Origin: an uncultured Clostridia bacterium
Lineage (GTDB): Bacteria > Bacillota > Clostridia > Christensenellales > Aristaeellaceae
Reading direction: 5' to 3'
NCBI GenBank assembly: GCA_934615235.1
Contig: CAKTTL010000015.1
Span: 1-41,206, forward strand
Length of the DNA: 41,206 nt
The stretch's first letter is position 1. Every line of letters starts with the position of its first letter. Shown in pieces: positions 1 through 7,567 of this stretch. The position numbers and the translations under genes are program-made. The notes below the pieces were generated by a model. It made no database searches and was not told where the DNA came from. It was given only the letters and a program-made list of their open reading frames with translations.

Positions 1-133
1 TATCATATCCGGGAAAGATGAAGCCCATATGAACAAACTGAGAATATTTGCCAGGTTCCCGCAATTTTTTCCGCGCTTTTGCGCGGTAAAAACAGTCCTT
101 CGCGGACACGCTAGCCACAGGAGGGATGATTTT

Positions 134-1294
134 ATGCCTGAAAACAGAAACTGGAGCCGCTATCTCTGGCTGGGCATTGTCGGCCTGGCGCTGGCCGTCG
201 TCGTGTGGATTACGGCGAGCGTGCCGGGAGGCCGTGCGCAGCCGCGCGCATTCGCCTACGCCGAAAGCAAAACGCAGGCGGATAACCTTTCCAGCCCGTT
301 CAAAACGGTCTACGAGGCCGTAAGCCCCGCCGTCGTCGGCATCAAGGTGACGACCTCCTCGCGCGTGGTGGGCGGCCGCATCATGACCTCGACAAGCTTT
401 GCCGGCTCGGGCGTCGTCATCTCGGCCGACGGCGTTGTGCTGACGAATTACCATGTCATCGACGGCGCGCAGGGGCTTTACGTCGTCTCAGGCGAGGACG
501 AAATCCCCGCCGCGCTCATCGCCGGAGACGAAGACAGCGACATCGCCGTTTTGCGCGCAAGCGCGGAAAACTTGACCGCCGCCGTTCTGGGCGATTCAGA
601 CGCGCTCTCGGTAGGCGACTGGGCGCTCGTCGTGGGCAACCCGCTGGGCGAGCAGTTCGTCAACACGCTCTCCGTCGGCGTGATCAGCGGGCTGGGGCGC
701 GACGTGCGTTCGCAGTCGAGCGGCCGCACCGGCTCGGCCACCTCGGCCAGCATGATCCAGACCGACGCGGCCATCAACTCCGGCAACAGCGGCGGCGGGC
801 TTTTCAATATCGCGGGTGAGCTGGTGGGCGTCACCAGTATGAAGCTTTCCAACAACGGCTACACCGGCTACGCCTCGATCGAGGGCATCGGCCTGGCCAT
901 TCCGATCAATACGATCAAGACGATCGTCTCCGACCTGATGGATTACGGCAAGGTGCGCTATCCGCGCATCGGGGTGACGCTGCAGGAAATCGCCAGCCCC
1001 TCGCTCGAGCCGACGGACGAGATGCTTCCGCGCTCGCTGTGGGTAACGAAGGTCGAAGCGAACTCCCCCGCCGCCAAGGCCGGCGTGCGCCAGGACGATC
1101 TGATCCTCGAGGCCGACGGCGCGCGCGTGACGACCGCGAGCGAATTGCAATCCGCCGTCCGCGCGCATAAGGAGGGCGAAACGGTTCGCCTGCGCGTCTA
1201 CCGCATCCCGGGTCTGACGACGATCAAATCGACCGAGAAAATTCCTGCGGGCGAGTATATCGAAATGGACGTCGCCGTCGCGCTGATGGACTGA
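134..1294 (+). CDS. htrA: HtrA/DegP-type membrane-anchored serine protease with PDZ domain
   Basis: This is an envelope quality-control protease of the HtrA family. The 386-residue protein has one N-terminal membrane segment (about residues 11-28), then a trypsin-like domain. The catalytic triad is visible: His107 in TNYHV, Asp136 in DSDIAVL and Ser219 in GNSGGG. A PDZ domain occupies roughly residues 290-375 (SPAAKAGVRQDDLI is the core). The start is set at the ATG at 134 because AGGAGGG lies at 119-125. An in-frame upstream ATG at 29 would add 35 residues without membrane or domain features and has no good ribosome site. The gene stands alone on the plus strand, and no convincing promoter was seen in the 133 bases before it. 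The HtrA assignment is firm. The substrate is unknown. Confidence 0.95.
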   Translation: MPENRNWSRYLWLGIVGLALAVVVWITASVPGGRAQPRAFAYAESKTQADNLSSPFKTVYEAVSPAVVGIKVTTSSRVVGGRIMTSTSFAGSGVVISADGVVLTNYHVIDGAQGLYVVSGEDEIPAALIAGDEDSDIAVLRASAENLTAAVLGDSDALSVGDWALVVGNPLGEQFVNTLSVGVISGLGRDVRSQSSGRTGSATSASMIQTDAAINSGNSGGGLFNIAGELVGVTSMKLSNNGYTGYASIEGIGLAIPINTIKTIVSDLMDYGKVRYPRIGVTLQEIASPSLEPTDEMLPRSLWVTKVEANSPAAKAGVRQDDLILEADGARVTTASELQSAVRAHKEGETVRLRVYRIPGLTTIKSTEKIPAGEYIEMDVAVALMD

Positions 1295-1320
1295 CGGCGC
1301 GCCAAAAGGCTTGCCGCGCT

Positions 1321-1345
1321 CGCCGTCATGATAAGGATGACGGCG
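1321..1345. other. Hairpin between htrA and the convergent AraC-type gene
   Basis: CGCCGTCAT (1321-1329) and ATGACGGCG (1337-1345) form a perfect 9-bp stem with a 7-base loop. It sits 27 bases after the htrA stop codon in the convergent gap. No T-tract follows on the plus strand, only a CAAAAAC stretch, so it is a poor intrinsic terminator as it stands. It may protect the 3' end of the transcript. A weaker 6-bp GGGCGG/CCGCCC stem follows at 1368-1389. Confidence 0.45.
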
Positions 1346-1448
1346 CAAAAACAAGCGTCCCGTCGCCGGGCGGTTCGATGAAGCCGCCCATTCTCCCCTC
1401 GAACGCGCCCGGCGACATAGCCCGCGCAATGTCGCGCAAAGCATCTTA

Positions 1449-3719
1449 TCAGCCCCTGGCGGAGCGGTATTCCCCCGGCGTGACGCCATAGGTTTCCTTA
1501 AACTTTCGGCCGAAATACTGGGTTGTCCTGTAACCGGTTTGCTCGGCAATGAGCTCCAGGCTCAGATCCGTTTTTCGCAGCAGATTTGACGCGGCCTCCA
1601 TCCGGGAGATGGTGAGGAACGCGCTGATCGTGGTTCCGGAAACCTTTTTGAATTTCCGTGAAAAATATTTGGGATTAAAATGCAGCGCCTCGCTGATCGC
1701 TTCCAGAGAAATATCCTCGTTCATATGCTGGGCGATATAGTTGTTCACGGCCTGCATGAAGGCCGCGTCGTCCCCGGGCGCGTCCGCGTCGGGAGCGCCC
1801 AGCGTCTCCCGGAGCAGCGCCGGCAGCTCGCTGAGCTTCCACAGATACGCGGCGGGTTCCAGCAGCGCCGGGGGCAGCAGTTGGCCGGACCGGCGGGAGA
1901 GCAGAAAGCCCCGCAGGATCGTCAGCGCTTTTTGCATGCAGACCTGCGCCGCCACGGGCGACGTCTGTCCCAGCGCTGCAATCAGCGCTTCAAGCTGGCG
2001 CAGCAGATCCGAATCGTTTCCCGCGGCGGCAATGCTTTCCAGCCGCTTGAGCAGCGGTGCGAGCGCGGAGCCACCGCCGGATACCGTTTCGGTGTGCACC
2101 GGACCGGGCCGCTGATCATACAGCCGCCCCGCCAGCACCGCCATGACCTGCGCATAGAGGCGGCTCAGGCCGCCGAAAGCGCTTGCCGCCTCGCTGCTTT
2201 GCGCGATATAGCAGCGCGTGTCATAGCAGCTGAAATAGGACGCCACCATGTCGGACAGAGCCTGCGGCTGAAATTGTTCGGGCGAGGGATGGTTCACCAG
2301 CAGGCAGACCGTGTTGGCCTGCGGAATAAATCCGTATACCCTGACGGCCTGATTGGCGTCGCTGTTTTCCGCGGTATCCACCAGCGCCACAGGCAGAGCC
2401 TGGCAGGTGTTTGTATCCAAATGCCGGGTATCCTCCACGCAATACTCCGCCGCCAGGAGCGAAAAGTAGTGGTATGGGAAACGAATGTGCAGATATTCCA
2501 GCGTTTCCAGGGCGGCGGGCTGGTTCTGATCGTGAATCAGATTCAGCAGCGCCTGGTTTTTCAGCAGAGACTGGTTGGTGTGGAGCACGCGCTGGGTATT
2601 GGACAGCAGCCGGCTCAGCTCGCCCAGGCCCGTGCTGATAATGGCAAACTCATTTCTCAGGTTGCGGCCGTCCACATACGTCAGCTCCTGCACCAGATCC
2701 CGCAGCACCCGCAGAGGCGAATAGAGCTTTCGGGTAGTCAGCAGCACCATGCAAAAGGCAAGCGCAAGCACTCCGAGACCCGTCAGACAAACGTAAAGCT
2801 GTATCTGGCCGGTGGAGCCCCGCCAGGAATCCACATCCATGGCGATCACGATCCGCAGGGGGATTCCCTCCAGCGCGCAGCATGCGAACACCTGATTCTG
2901 CGCCCAATCCACGGCGGAAAGAATTTCGCCGGAGGGAGCGGCGAGCATCGCGGTCAGCACGGGGTTTTCCATCCGCAGCCCCACGGGCGTGTCGTCCGAC
3001 GCGCAGACCACCCGCCCCTCTCCATCCAGCAGATACACCTGCTGCCCGGCCGTCGCCATGCTCCGCAGCATTTCCCGCAGAAATCTTTCCTTTATAAAGA
3101 ACGCCGCGCAGGGCGAAGACGCCGGCGCGTCCGCCGTCCACAGAGGCAGGGCGGTGAACGCCAGGCAGCCCTCGGGGTACAGCATCGATTCCTCCGGCGC
3201 CAAAAACTGCCACGACGCCCGCACGCCGCTTTTCTTTGTCAGCAGGGAATAGAGCCGGGCGTATTCATAATTGTATTTCTGATACAGCAGCTTAAACCCG
3301 AACTGACTGAAAACGCAAATATCCTGCCTCGGATAAAAAATCGCCACCGAATCGAGCATATCCGTGTTCACATCCGCGAAGGCCACCAGCTTTTGATGAA
3401 TCTGATACACCGCCAGCTGATGCTGCCGGTTTTCGTTCAGCGGCATGCGCAGGAGGGCGGCGTTGCTGGATTCGTTGGTGAGGGTTTTCACCATCTCGCT
3501 GCCCCGGTTGAGCACCAGGCTGGTGAACACGTTTTTTTCGTATTGCACGGCGTTCATCTGCGCCTTCTGCACTTCGCTGGAATAGCTGCGGTTAAACAGC
3601 GTGTAGCACAGCACCACCAGCGCTACCAGCGCTACCGCCACCAACGCCGTATACGAAGCCAGCATTTTCACATAGGCGGACTGATTCGCAGCCTGCTTGG
3701 GCGTTTTCGTCTTTGTCAT
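1449..3719 (-). CDS. Membrane-bound AraC-family transcriptional regulator with extracytoplasmic sensor region
   Basis: This 756-residue protein is a one-component sensor-regulator of the type usually found next to LplB/YtcP sugar importers. A first membrane segment (about residues 19-42) and a second (about 308-330) bracket a roughly 260-residue extracytoplasmic region that is probably Cache-like. A linker region follows. The C-terminal 100 residues (about 657-756) are a two-helix-turn-helix AraC domain, with ISLEAISEALHFNPKYFSR and the closing signature YGVTPGEYR. It is divergent from the transporter at 3900, which it probably controls. The promoter is described at 3756-3784. The ligand is unknown; a sugar or oligosaccharide is inferred from the neighbours. 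Confidence 0.9.
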   Translation of the reverse strand: MTKTKTPKQAANQSAYVKMLASYTALVAVALVALVVLCYTLFNRSYSSEVQKAQMNAVQYEKNVFTSLVLNRGSEMVKTLTNESSNAALLRMPLNENRQHQLAVYQIHQKLVAFADVNTDMLDSVAIFYPRQDICVFSQFGFKLLYQKYNYEYARLYSLLTKKSGVRASWQFLAPEESMLYPEGCLAFTALPLWTADAPASSPCAAFFIKERFLREMLRSMATAGQQVYLLDGEGRVVCASDDTPVGLRMENPVLTAMLAAPSGEILSAVDWAQNQVFACCALEGIPLRIVIAMDVDSWRGSTGQIQLYVCLTGLGVLALAFCMVLLTTRKLYSPLRVLRDLVQELTYVDGRNLRNEFAIISTGLGELSRLLSNTQRVLHTNQSLLKNQALLNLIHDQNQPAALETLEYLHIRFPYHYFSLLAAEYCVEDTRHLDTNTCQALPVALVDTAENSDANQAVRVYGFIPQANTVCLLVNHPSPEQFQPQALSDMVASYFSCYDTRCYIAQSSEAASAFGGLSRLYAQVMAVLAGRLYDQRPGPVHTETVSGGGSALAPLLKRLESIAAAGNDSDLLRQLEALIAALGQTSPVAAQVCMQKALTILRGFLLSRRSGQLLPPALLEPAAYLWKLSELPALLRETLGAPDADAPGDDAAFMQAVNNYIAQHMNEDISLEAISEALHFNPKYFSRKFKKVSGTTISAFLTISRMEAASNLLRKTDLSLELIAEQTGYRTTQYFGRKFKETYGVTPGEYRSARG

Positions 3720-3755
3720 ATGCCCGATTCCTTTTTCATAAATTCTACCATGTAT

Positions 3756-3784
3756 ATTATAGGGTACATTGTGCCAAATCGCAA
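3756..3784 (-). promoter_or_regulatory. Sigma-A-type promoter of the AraC-type regulator
   Basis: On the minus strand TTGCGA (3784-3779) is followed by a 17-base spacer and a perfect TATAAT (3761-3756). The start codon lies about 40 bases downstream. The three TGTGC motifs described in the findings lie beside or upstream of it. Confidence 0.65.
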
Positions 3785-3837
3785 ACAGTTGGACGAAAAA
3801 GGTGGATTATTCACCACAAATGTGCCCTTTTGTGCAA

Positions 3838-3867
3838 TTGACGGCGGGTTCGGAAAACGCGTATCAT
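3838..3867 (+). promoter_or_regulatory. Promoter of the LplB/YtcP-type transporter operon
   Basis: TTGACG (3838-3843), an 18-base spacer and TATCAT (3862-3867) lie 33 bases before the first permease start. The ribosome site is AGAGGG just before the ATG at 3900. The TTGTGCA motif at 3830-3836 is just upstream of the -35 box, a natural place for an AraC-type activator. Confidence 0.6.
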
Positions 3868-3899
3868 GAAGGTGTAAGGAACAGAAAAGAGGGATCGTC

Positions 3900-4829
3900 A
3901 TGCATACCGCCAGGGAATCCTACTGGAAACAGGAATGGAAAAACATCCGGCGCTATAAGGATCTGCTGGCGCTGTTTTCCATCGTGATCGCTTATTTCGT
4001 CATCTTCAAGTATATCCCCATGTACGGCGTAACGCTGGCATTCAAAGATTTTCGGCTGAAGCTGGGCATCCTCAACAGTCCCTGGGCCGGCATGAAGCAC
4101 TTCCGGCAGCTTTTCGCTACCCCCAGCTTCTTTGAAGTGCTGCGCAACACCGTTTCCATTTCCCTGTTGCGCATCGTATTCGGCTTTCCCGCGCCCATTT
4201 TGCTGGCGCTGCTGCTCAATGAACTTCGGGAAGGTCCCTTCAAAAAGACCGTGCAGACCGTATCCTATCTGCCCCATTTCCTGTCCTGGGTGGTGCTGGG
4301 CGGCATTTTTACCCGTTTTCTCTCTCCTTCCACGGGGTTTGTAAACGTGATGATCAAGTCGCTGGGGGGCAATCCCATTTTCTTCCTGGGCAACCCCGGC
4401 ACCTATGTGCCCACCATCATCGTCACCGATATCTGGCAGTGCATCGGCTGGGGTTCCATCGTATATCTCGCGGCCATCTCCGGCATCAGCCCGGAGCTGT
4501 ATGAAAGCGCCATGCTCGACGGCGCGTCCCGTTGGCAAAAGATGCGGTATATCACCGTGCCCTCCATTATGCCCACCATTATGGTGCTGTTTATCATGCG
4601 CATGGGAGGCGTGCTCAACGGCGGCTTCGACCAGATTTTCAACACCTATAACGACGCGGTGATGAAGGTGGCCGATATTCTGGACACCTACGTCTATCGC
4701 CGGGGTCTGACCAGTATGCAGTATGAATTTTCCGCGGCAGCAGGGCTGTTTAAGACGGTGGTAGGCTTCGTGTTCGTGTTCGGTACCAATATGCTGGCGC
4801 GGAAAATGGGCGAAAGCAGCCTGTGGTGA
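3900..4829 (+). CDS. Sugar ABC transporter permease, LplB type
   Basis: This is the first integral membrane subunit of a carbohydrate importer (CUT1 family, LplB/YtcP branch). The 309-residue protein opens with the branch-typical pattern WKNIRRYKDLLAL and a first membrane helix ending near KYIPMYGV. It has about six helices. The cytoplasmic EAA loop that contacts the ATPase is visible as ESAMLDGASRWQKM, at about residues 202-215. It is followed after 14 bases by the second permease and then by the binding protein. No ATPase is encoded in this cluster. In this family a shared ATPase made elsewhere often serves several importers; the one at 37470 is a candidate, which is inference. The substrate cannot be told from sequence. 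Confidence 0.93.
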   Translation: MHTARESYWKQEWKNIRRYKDLLALFSIVIAYFVIFKYIPMYGVTLAFKDFRLKLGILNSPWAGMKHFRQLFATPSFFEVLRNTVSISLLRIVFGFPAPILLALLLNELREGPFKKTVQTVSYLPHFLSWVVLGGIFTRFLSPSTGFVNVMIKSLGGNPIFFLGNPGTYVPTIIVTDIWQCIGWGSIVYLAAISGISPELYESAMLDGASRWQKMRYITVPSIMPTIMVLFIMRMGGVLNGGFDQIFNTYNDAVMKVADILDTYVYRRGLTSMQYEFSAAAGLFKTVVGFVFVFGTNMLARKMGESSLW

Positions 4830-4843
4830 AGGGAGGGACGGCC

Positions 4844-5752
4844 ATGAAAATCGAGAATTCTGCCGGGCGTTCCGTGAAGAAGCGCATGAAAATCAGAAAA
4901 TCCTTCGGCGATTGGGTTTTCTCCGTGATCAACGTACTGCTGATGACGCTGCTGACGGTTTCCGTAATTCTTCCCTTCTGGGACCTGGCGGTCGAGTCCC
5001 TGAACCAGGGCTACGCCGCGGGGATGAACCGTCTCTGGCCCGTTCGCCCCACGCTGTCCAACTATGCCCATGTGCTGAGCAACCGGTTCATTTTCTCGGG
5101 CTACCGGGAGACGCTGATCATCACTGTCTGCGGCACGCTCATGTCCATCGTGTCCACGGTCATCGGAGCCTATTCCCTGTCCAAGCCGCTTTTCCCCTTC
5201 CGCAAGCTGTTCACGCTGATGATTGTGATCCCCATGTTCTTTTCCGGCGGGTTGATCCCCACGTATCTGTGGAACGTGCAGCTTGGCCTGCGCAATACGC
5301 GCTGGGTGCTGATGCTGCCCGGACTGATCAGCTCCTATAACCTTGTGGTGATGCGGAACTTCTTTTCCGGCGTGCCGCCGGAGCTGGAGGAAAGCGCCTA
5401 TATCGACGGGGCCAACAATATCCAGATCATGTTCCGGGTCTACATGCCCGTGTCTCTGGCCGTGCTGGCCACGGTGACGCTGTGGGTGCTGGTGAGCTAC
5501 TGGAACAGCTGGTTTGACGCCACGATCTATATCACCAGATCCGACCGGTTTCCCCTGCAGGTGGTGCTGCGCCGCATCATCCTGGAGGGCACCAACGAGC
5601 TTATGGATCTGGACAGCGGCTCCAACGTGGGCAGCATGGACAACATCAAGGCGGCCACCATCTTCATCTGCATGCTGCCCATCATGTGCGTGTATCCCTT
5701 CCTGCAGAAATATTTCATGAAGGGCACGCTGGTGGGAGCCATCAAAGGCTGA
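4844..5752 (+). CDS. Sugar ABC transporter permease, YtcP/LplC type
   Basis: This is the second permease subunit of the importer. It has 302 residues and about six membrane helices, and the EAA loop reads ESAYIDGANNIQIMFR. The ATG at 4844 is preferred because GGGAGGG lies 6 bases upstream, inside the short gap after the first permease. A GTG at 4823 in the same frame would overlap the preceding gene and has no better ribosome site. It forms a membrane heterodimer with the product of 3900-4829 and receives substrate from the binding protein encoded at 5851. Confidence 0.93.
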   Translation: MKIENSAGRSVKKRMKIRKSFGDWVFSVINVLLMTLLTVSVILPFWDLAVESLNQGYAAGMNRLWPVRPTLSNYAHVLSNRFIFSGYRETLIITVCGTLMSIVSTVIGAYSLSKPLFPFRKLFTLMIVIPMFFSGGLIPTYLWNVQLGLRNTRWVLMLPGLISSYNLVVMRNFFSGVPPELEESAYIDGANNIQIMFRVYMPVSLAVLATVTLWVLVSYWNSWFDATIYITRSDRFPLQVVLRRIILEGTNELMDLDSGSNVGSMDNIKAATIFICMLPIMCVYPFLQKYFMKGTLVGAIKG

Positions 5753-5768
5753 CGCGCTTCGTTGGGAT

Positions 5769-5811
5769 AGGAGCGGCCCGGGAAAGGGTATCGCCCGGGA
5801 ACGGCGCTCCT
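5769..5811 (+). other. Intergenic stem-loop before the binding-protein gene
   Basis: AGGAGCG (5769-5775) pairs with CGCTCCT (5805-5811). Inside it, CCCGGG (5777-5782) pairs with CCCGGG (5794-5799). No T-tract follows. It sits between the last permease and the binding-protein gene. In such operons stems of this kind often stabilise the more abundant binding-protein message; that role here is inference. Confidence 0.5.
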
Positions 5812-5850
5812 TGCTCATAGACCTATCAACATTTTGAAGGAGGAGAAAAC

Positions 5851-7371
5851 ATGAAAAAGACCCTGGCTCTGCTGCTCGCGGCGCTGATGCTGTGCGCCCT
5901 GCTGCCCGCCGCCTCTCTGGCGGAGGAACCGGAGTACACCTACACCGTGGCGCCTTACACCACCGGCCCTCTGGGCGAAAAGACCCCTATCATCGACTTC
6001 ATGAACGAGCACTACCACGTAAAGTTTGAAATGATCTATCTGGAGAATTCCAACGCAGACGCGCAGATCAATCTGCTGGCCGCCAGCGACGAACTGCCGG
6101 ACGTTTTCGCTTATGGCGATGAACAGATGCTGCTGGAGCAGGGCATGATCGGCACCTGGACGGAAGAATTCTTCCGGGAGCATATGCCCAAGTATTCCGC
6201 CATGATCGACGAGTACATCCCCCTCGCCTGGTCGCTGTGCAAGAAGGACGGCATGATGTACACCCTGCCCGGCATGAACTATGAATATCTGGCCGCGCCG
6301 GACGTGTGCGCCTGGAACAGGGACTGGCTGGATAAGCTGGAAGTCTCTGAAATCCCCACCGATCTGGACGGTATGGTTCAGCTGATGTATCGGATCGCCA
6401 AGGAAGACCCTGACGGCAACGGCGCGGCGGACACCTACGGCCTGTCCACCTCCGGCATGACCGCCATCTACGGCGCTTACGGCTTCCAGCGGGGAAAATG
6501 GCTGGACGACGGCAGCGGCAACGTGGTTCGCGGCGACGTGATGCCCAAGGCCAAGGAAGCCCTGGCGCTGCTGAACAGGCTGTATAAGGACGGCGTGCTG
6601 GATCCCGAATTCATCACCGGCGAAAACCAGGGCGGCTATTGGGCCCTGAGCCACGCCTTCATCAACCAGCGCATCGGCCTGAGCTGCCTGGGCCGCTGGT
6701 ATCACTGGGCCGACCTGACCGAACTGGGCCTGCCCGATCTGGCCCCCAACCCCGAAGCCATCGCCCAGAGCGACAACCCCTTTAAGGTGACCTACAGCCA
6801 GCCTCCGGTGGGCCCCTACGGCGACTGCGGCACCAACCGCAACGACTCCGCCAAGACAAAGACCACCTTCAGCACCCGTCTGGTGGAAGATACCCCCCGT
6901 TTCGCCCGGCTGCTGGATATCATCGAAGACATGAACATGGATCCCTTGATGACGCTGACCAAGTGGTACGGCATTGAAGGCGAACATTGGGAATTCGAGG
7001 AGATCAACGGCGTAAAGACCGTGCATCAGTTTGGCAACAACGCCCCTGCGGAAGAAGGCGGCGGCAACTGGTTCAACTGGACTCCCGGCTCCGTTTACTA
7101 TTGGGAAATGCGTATCGCCCGGAACAAGATGTTCCTCGACAAGTATCTTTCCGGCTGGACCGACAAGTACTATGAGAACGCCGTGCCCCAGAAGCTGCCC
7201 TCCGCTCCCCTGTATTTGACCGAGTGCGACAAGATCGTGAACGAAGGCTATATCGCCATCATCACCGGCGAAAAGCCCGTCGATTTCTTCGATGAAATGG
7301 TGCAGAACTGGTATAACGCCGGCGGCCAGATTTTGACCGACGAAGCCAACGAAATCTATCATCAGAGATAA
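5851..7371 (+). CDS. Extracellular solute-binding protein for the LplB/YtcP-type importer
   Basis: This 506-residue secreted protein has a clear signal peptide (MKK, a leucine/alanine core, probable cleavage after ASLA at about residue 24). There is no convincing lipobox: the only early cysteine sits in LMLCAL, which lacks the small residue before Cys. It may therefore be soluble or anchored in another way. The rest resembles the LipO/YtcQ binding proteins: a large alpha/beta bilobed fold, aromatic-rich, with about 45 residues repeatedly Trp/Tyr-containing around the ligand cleft. Ribosome site AAGGAGGAG precedes the ATG at 5851. It is the last gene of the operon and ends in a terminator at 7480-7525. 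Confidence 0.92.
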   Translation: MKKTLALLLAALMLCALLPAASLAEEPEYTYTVAPYTTGPLGEKTPIIDFMNEHYHVKFEMIYLENSNADAQINLLAASDELPDVFAYGDEQMLLEQGMIGTWTEEFFREHMPKYSAMIDEYIPLAWSLCKKDGMMYTLPGMNYEYLAAPDVCAWNRDWLDKLEVSEIPTDLDGMVQLMYRIAKEDPDGNGAADTYGLSTSGMTAIYGAYGFQRGKWLDDGSGNVVRGDVMPKAKEALALLNRLYKDGVLDPEFITGENQGGYWALSHAFINQRIGLSCLGRWYHWADLTELGLPDLAPNPEAIAQSDNPFKVTYSQPPVGPYGDCGTNRNDSAKTKTTFSTRLVEDTPRFARLLDIIEDMNMDPLMTLTKWYGIEGEHWEFEEINGVKTVHQFGNNAPAEEGGGNWFNWTPGSVYYWEMRIARNKMFLDKYLSGWTDKYYENAVPQKLPSAPLYLTECDKIVNEGYIAIITGEKPVDFFDEMVQNWYNAGGQILTDEANEIYHQR

Positions 7372-7479
7372 TCGGTTCATGCTGTTCTCAAACGAAACCG
7401 TCCGACGCGCCGGCGTCTGCGGATTTCAAGTTGAGAATCGTATAAAACAGGAAGCGGGGCTGTAAAGCAACCCTGCAAA

Positions 7480-7525
7480 GCAAAAGCGGATCTGAAGCCC
7501 GTCCGGGCGGCGGATCCGCTTTTGC
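7480..7525. terminator. Terminator between the convergent sugar operon and UvrA-like gene
   Basis: GCAAAAGCGGATC (7480-7492) pairs perfectly with GATCCGCTTTTGC (7513-7525). An inner GCCC/GGGC stem fills the loop. The stem itself supplies T-runs on both strands, so it can serve both the plus-strand operon ending at 7371 and the minus-strand operon ending at 7568. Confidence 0.75.
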
Positions 7526-7567
7526 GGCGCTGTCATCTCGGCGCGCGCCCGCCGTCCGGGCGCTTGC

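Noticed and set aside
71..86. Terminator upstream of htrA
   Set aside because: CCGCGC/GCGCGG forms a stem but is preceded, not followed, by the T-run; the other strand shows A residues after the stem.
1680..3869. 729-codon plus-strand open frame over the AraC-type gene
   Set aside because: It is antisense to a clear membrane regulator and low in complexity.
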